DNA from: Dehalococcoidales bacterium
GTDB lineage: Bacteria > Chloroflexota > Dehalococcoidia > Dehalococcoidales > UBA2162
DNA: 7,411 nt
Direction: 5' to 3'
Assembly: GCA_020343555.1 (NCBI GenBank)
Contig: CP070800.1
Location: 1,929,913 to 1,937,323 of the forward strand
Position numbers and translations under genes: made by a program. Shown here one piece after another: positions 5,895 to 7,411 of this stretch. Every line of letters begins with the position of its first letter. The first letter of the stretch is position 1. The notes below the pieces were generated by a model that searched no databases, was not told the origin of the DNA, and was given only the letters and a program-made list of their open reading frames with translations.

Positions 5895-6287
5895 ATGCAG
5901 GAAGTTTATGATTTCTTAAAGAAAGCCGGAGTCTATTACCTGGCGACCGTAGAAGGTGATCAGCCGAGGGTACGTCCTTTCGGAACGTATCACATCTTCG
6001 AGGACAAACTGTACATCCAGACAGGTAAAGTGAAAGACGTCTCGAAACAAATGGGCGTAAATCCCAAGGTTGAGATTTGTGCTATGAGCGAAGGTTCATG
6101 GATTCGGATCCAGGCAGACGCTGTTGAAGATGACCGCCTGGAAGCAAAACAGAGTATGCTTGACGCTTATCCTCAATTGAAAGACAGGTACTCTGCTGAT
6201 GATGGCAATTGCCAGGTACTGTATCTAAAAAATGCCGTCGCCACTATCTCATCCTTTACCGGCGAACCGAAAGTAATCAAATTCTAG
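5895..6287 (+). CDS. Pyridoxamine 5'-phosphate oxidase-like FMN-binding split-barrel protein
   Basis: A 130-residue single-domain protein of the PNPOx-like split-barrel family, in the size range of NimA/NimC-like and general-stress FMN proteins. Features are the N-terminal helix EVYDFLKKAG (3-12), the first strand YYLATVEGDQPRVRPFG (14-30) with Arg25 and Arg27 near the expected flavin phosphate site, TYHIFEDKLYIQTGKVKDV (31-49) with Thr43 and Lys45, the WIRIQADAVED strand (69-79), and the C-terminal strand ending TGEPKVIKF. It lacks the substrate residues that would define true PNPOx, so vitamin B6 synthesis is unlikely. Reduction of small molecules or flavin/F420 binding is more plausible. 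GGAGG lies 9 nt before the ATG. It has its own candidate promoter and ends at a strong shared terminator. Confidence 0.88.
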   Translation: MQEVYDFLKKAGVYYLATVEGDQPRVRPFGTYHIFEDKLYIQTGKVKDVSKQMGVNPKVEICAMSEGSWIRIQADAVEDDRLEAKQSMLDAYPQLKDRYSADDGNCQVLYLKNAVATISSFTGEPKVIKF

Positions 6288-6304
6288 TACATCTCGAGAA
6301 ACAT

Positions 6305-6344
6305 ATAATAATGCCCGGCTGTTTTACGAGCCGGGCATTATTAT
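6305..6344. terminator. Bidirectional terminator between convergent genes
   Basis: Arms 6305-6320 and 6329-6344 pair perfectly over 16 bp with an 8-nt loop. A GC core (GCCCGGCT) is flanked by AT-rich ends, so either strand yields a GC stem running into a T-rich tail. It lies 17 nt after the plus-strand stop and 9 nt after the minus-strand PIG-L stop and serves both. Confidence 0.9.
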
Positions 6345-6353
6345 TCTGCACAA

Positions 6354-7223
6354 TTAAGGTTTCCGTTCCAGTCCTTCGAAAAGGTCTTTCTCTTTTCGCC
6401 TTTTCGGCGGTGGGTATGCTTTCATAAAATATTCTCTCGGGCCCTGTAATCTGCTGAACAGGTCGATTACCCGGAACATCATCGGACGGCTTCTCCCGTC
6501 ACTCTGGCTGGCATGACAAGCCACAGCCTGGTTCCGAATCTCGACATACTTTTTATCCAGTTTGATAATGGCGTGTATCGGGTACGAGATGTTGGTAATC
6601 TCCGTCAGGTCCACGTCTTTATTCCTGCCAAAATGATGCGGATCCTGCCCGAACAACGGCATCAACTTTATCAGGACTCTCATCAGTCTTCGCGGGTGGA
6701 GCAGGAAATACAGATTCGCCGGCTGGAAGGGTTGCCCGTCGTCCGGATATTGTTCGGGATCACCGGCAGCATGGAAAGCTTTCACCACTCCATAATGCGT
6801 TGCCAGGTGATCGGGATGACCATAACCTCCCCCTTCATCATGAGTGATAACTACATCCGGCTGGATCTGGCGGATATATTTCACCACCCTCCCGGCTACC
6901 TCGTCGACAGATGCCGCCGCCATTGCATCGGGATGTTCATTGTCCGGTGACCCCTGCATCCCTGAGTCCCGGTAACCGAGATAATAGAAATCGGTCAATC
7001 CCAGTATTTTTGATGCTTTGGCAAGTTCGTCTACTCTCAGTTCCGCGATGGATTTGTATCCCTCCAGGTACTTCGGAGCCACCGTTCCGAGTTCTCCTCC
7101 GGTGGAACAGACGTAATACACCTGTGCACCGCGGTCAGCATACTGTGCCAGTGTAGCACCCATCCCGAAGCTTTCATCGTCCGGATGGGCACCAAAATAA
7201 ACCAGTTTCCTTTGTTTATCCAT
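6354..7223 (-). CDS. PIG-L family zinc-dependent N-deacetylase
   Basis: A complete 289-residue PIG-L (LmbE-like) enzyme. The N-terminal motif AHPDDE places His13 and Asp16 as zinc ligands and Asp15 as the catalytic base. The second motif, HPDH, supplies the third ligand, His139 (136-139). A conserved distal segment, ACHASQ (235-240), lies where the family has its second active-site histidine, and GQDPHHFGRNKDVDL (192-206) is typical of one subgroup. Relatives deacetylate GlcNAc linked to inositol or malate (mycothiol, bacillithiol synthesis) or cleave thiol conjugates; others act on glycans or antibiotics. The specific substrate is not determined by these motifs. The C-terminus is very basic and soluble (PPPKRRKEKD). 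A weak purine-rich ribosome site (AGAAGAGA) precedes the ATG. No signal peptide is seen, so it should be cytoplasmic. Confidence 0.93.
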   Translation of the reverse strand: MDKQRKLVYFGAHPDDESFGMGATLAQYADRGAQVYYVCSTGGELGTVAPKYLEGYKSIAELRVDELAKASKILGLTDFYYLGYRDSGMQGSPDNEHPDAMAAASVDEVAGRVVKYIRQIQPDVVITHDEGGGYGHPDHLATHYGVVKAFHAAGDPEQYPDDGQPFQPANLYFLLHPRRLMRVLIKLMPLFGQDPHHFGRNKDVDLTEITNISYPIHAIIKLDKKYVEIRNQAVACHASQSDGRSRPMMFRVIDLFSRLQGPREYFMKAYPPPKRRKEKDLFEGLERKP

Positions 7224-7291
7224 ATGAATCTCTTCTGTTATGTCAATTCGATACTAATTCCAGCTTGTATCTCGATACCCTGAACATTGTT

Positions 7292-7323
7292 TATCCCGTG
7301 AGAGTAAATACTCTCACGGGATA
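7292..7323 (-). terminator. Perfect hairpin behind the DinB-like gene, probable terminator
   Basis: TATCCCGTGAGAGT (7292-7305) and its exact complement (7310-7323) form a 14-bp stem with the loop AAAT. It begins 32 nt after the DinB-like stop and ends 68 nt before the PIG-L start on the same strand. The minus-strand tail (AACAATG) has no U-tract, so it may be a processing or attenuating hairpin, and the two genes may still be co-transcribed. Confidence 0.6.
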
Positions 7324-7355
7324 GTATTCTATGTCAGGAATAAGAACACGAATAT

Positions 7356-7411
7356 CTAGCCGTCCAGGCCGCGCTGCAGACCGCGAATATATGACATCTC
7401 ACCCAGGTGTC
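7356..7411 (-). CDS. C-terminal end of a DinB-like protein (partial)
   Basis: The minus strand at the right edge is open and reads 17 codons, HLGEMSYIRGLQRGLDG, then TAG at 7358-7356. This resembles the end of DinB/YfiT-type four-helix-bundle proteins, where the last helix carries a metal-ligand histidine in an H-x-G-x-x-x-Y-I-R-G-L pattern. The histidine at 7409-7407 would be that ligand. The rest lies outside the window. DinB-like proteins include metal-dependent thiol transferases (BstA, mycothiol-dependent enzymes) and many of unknown role. The fragment is short, so the family call is tentative although the motif is characteristic. The gene lies upstream of PIG-L on the same strand. Confidence 0.6.
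   Translation of the reverse strand, partial: HLGEMSYIRGLQRGLDG

Noticed and set aside
6513..7156. Plus-strand frames of 145 and 81 codons opposite the PIG-L gene.
   Set aside because: The minus strand encodes a full PIG-L protein with all zinc motifs, and these frames lack ribosome sites and homology.

Overview
The window looks like a chromosomal stretch of a free-living anaerobic or sediment-type bacterium, most likely a Chloroflexota member related to Dehalococcoidia. This rests on gene content: a URO-D-type methyltransferase-like protein, a 7TM-PAS histidine kinase, a GQDP/FGRNKD-type PIG-L deacetylase and a DinB-like protein. It is an inference, as no phylogenetic marker is present. Genes are mostly single units with their own Shine-Dalgarno sites and terminators. 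Base composition is moderate in coding DNA and AT-rich in the gaps.

Left part (1-1547, plus strand): the C-terminal part of a uroporphyrinogen-decarboxylase-family protein is followed by a long hairpin. A small membrane protein of the Sm_multidrug_ex family comes next. It starts at TTG, and its Shine-Dalgarno site is buried in a hairpin. Middle (1548-3404, minus strand): a complete sensor histidine kinase (7TM, PAS, HisKA, HATPase) has no response regulator beside it.

Gene-poor region (3405-4694): about 1.3 kb without a convincing protein gene. Within it, 4112-4348 holds the most striking signal of the window. A sigma-70-like promoter is followed by three consecutive stem-loop units. The central one has an 18-bp closing stem around two smaller hairpins, and its two non-Watson-Crick pairs are G-U only when read on the plus strand. 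I interpret this as an unrecognised structured noncoding RNA of about 200 nt.

Right part (4695-7411): an orphan 81-residue protein (minus), a VOC/glyoxalase-fold protein (minus, TTG start), a divergent flavin-binding split-barrel protein (plus), a PIG-L zinc deacetylase (minus) convergent with it over a shared terminator, and the C-terminal 17 codons of a DinB-like protein entering from the right edge. PIG-L, DinB and VOC are families that also contain enzymes of low-molecular-weight thiol chemistry and detoxification. A shared role here is possible but unproven.
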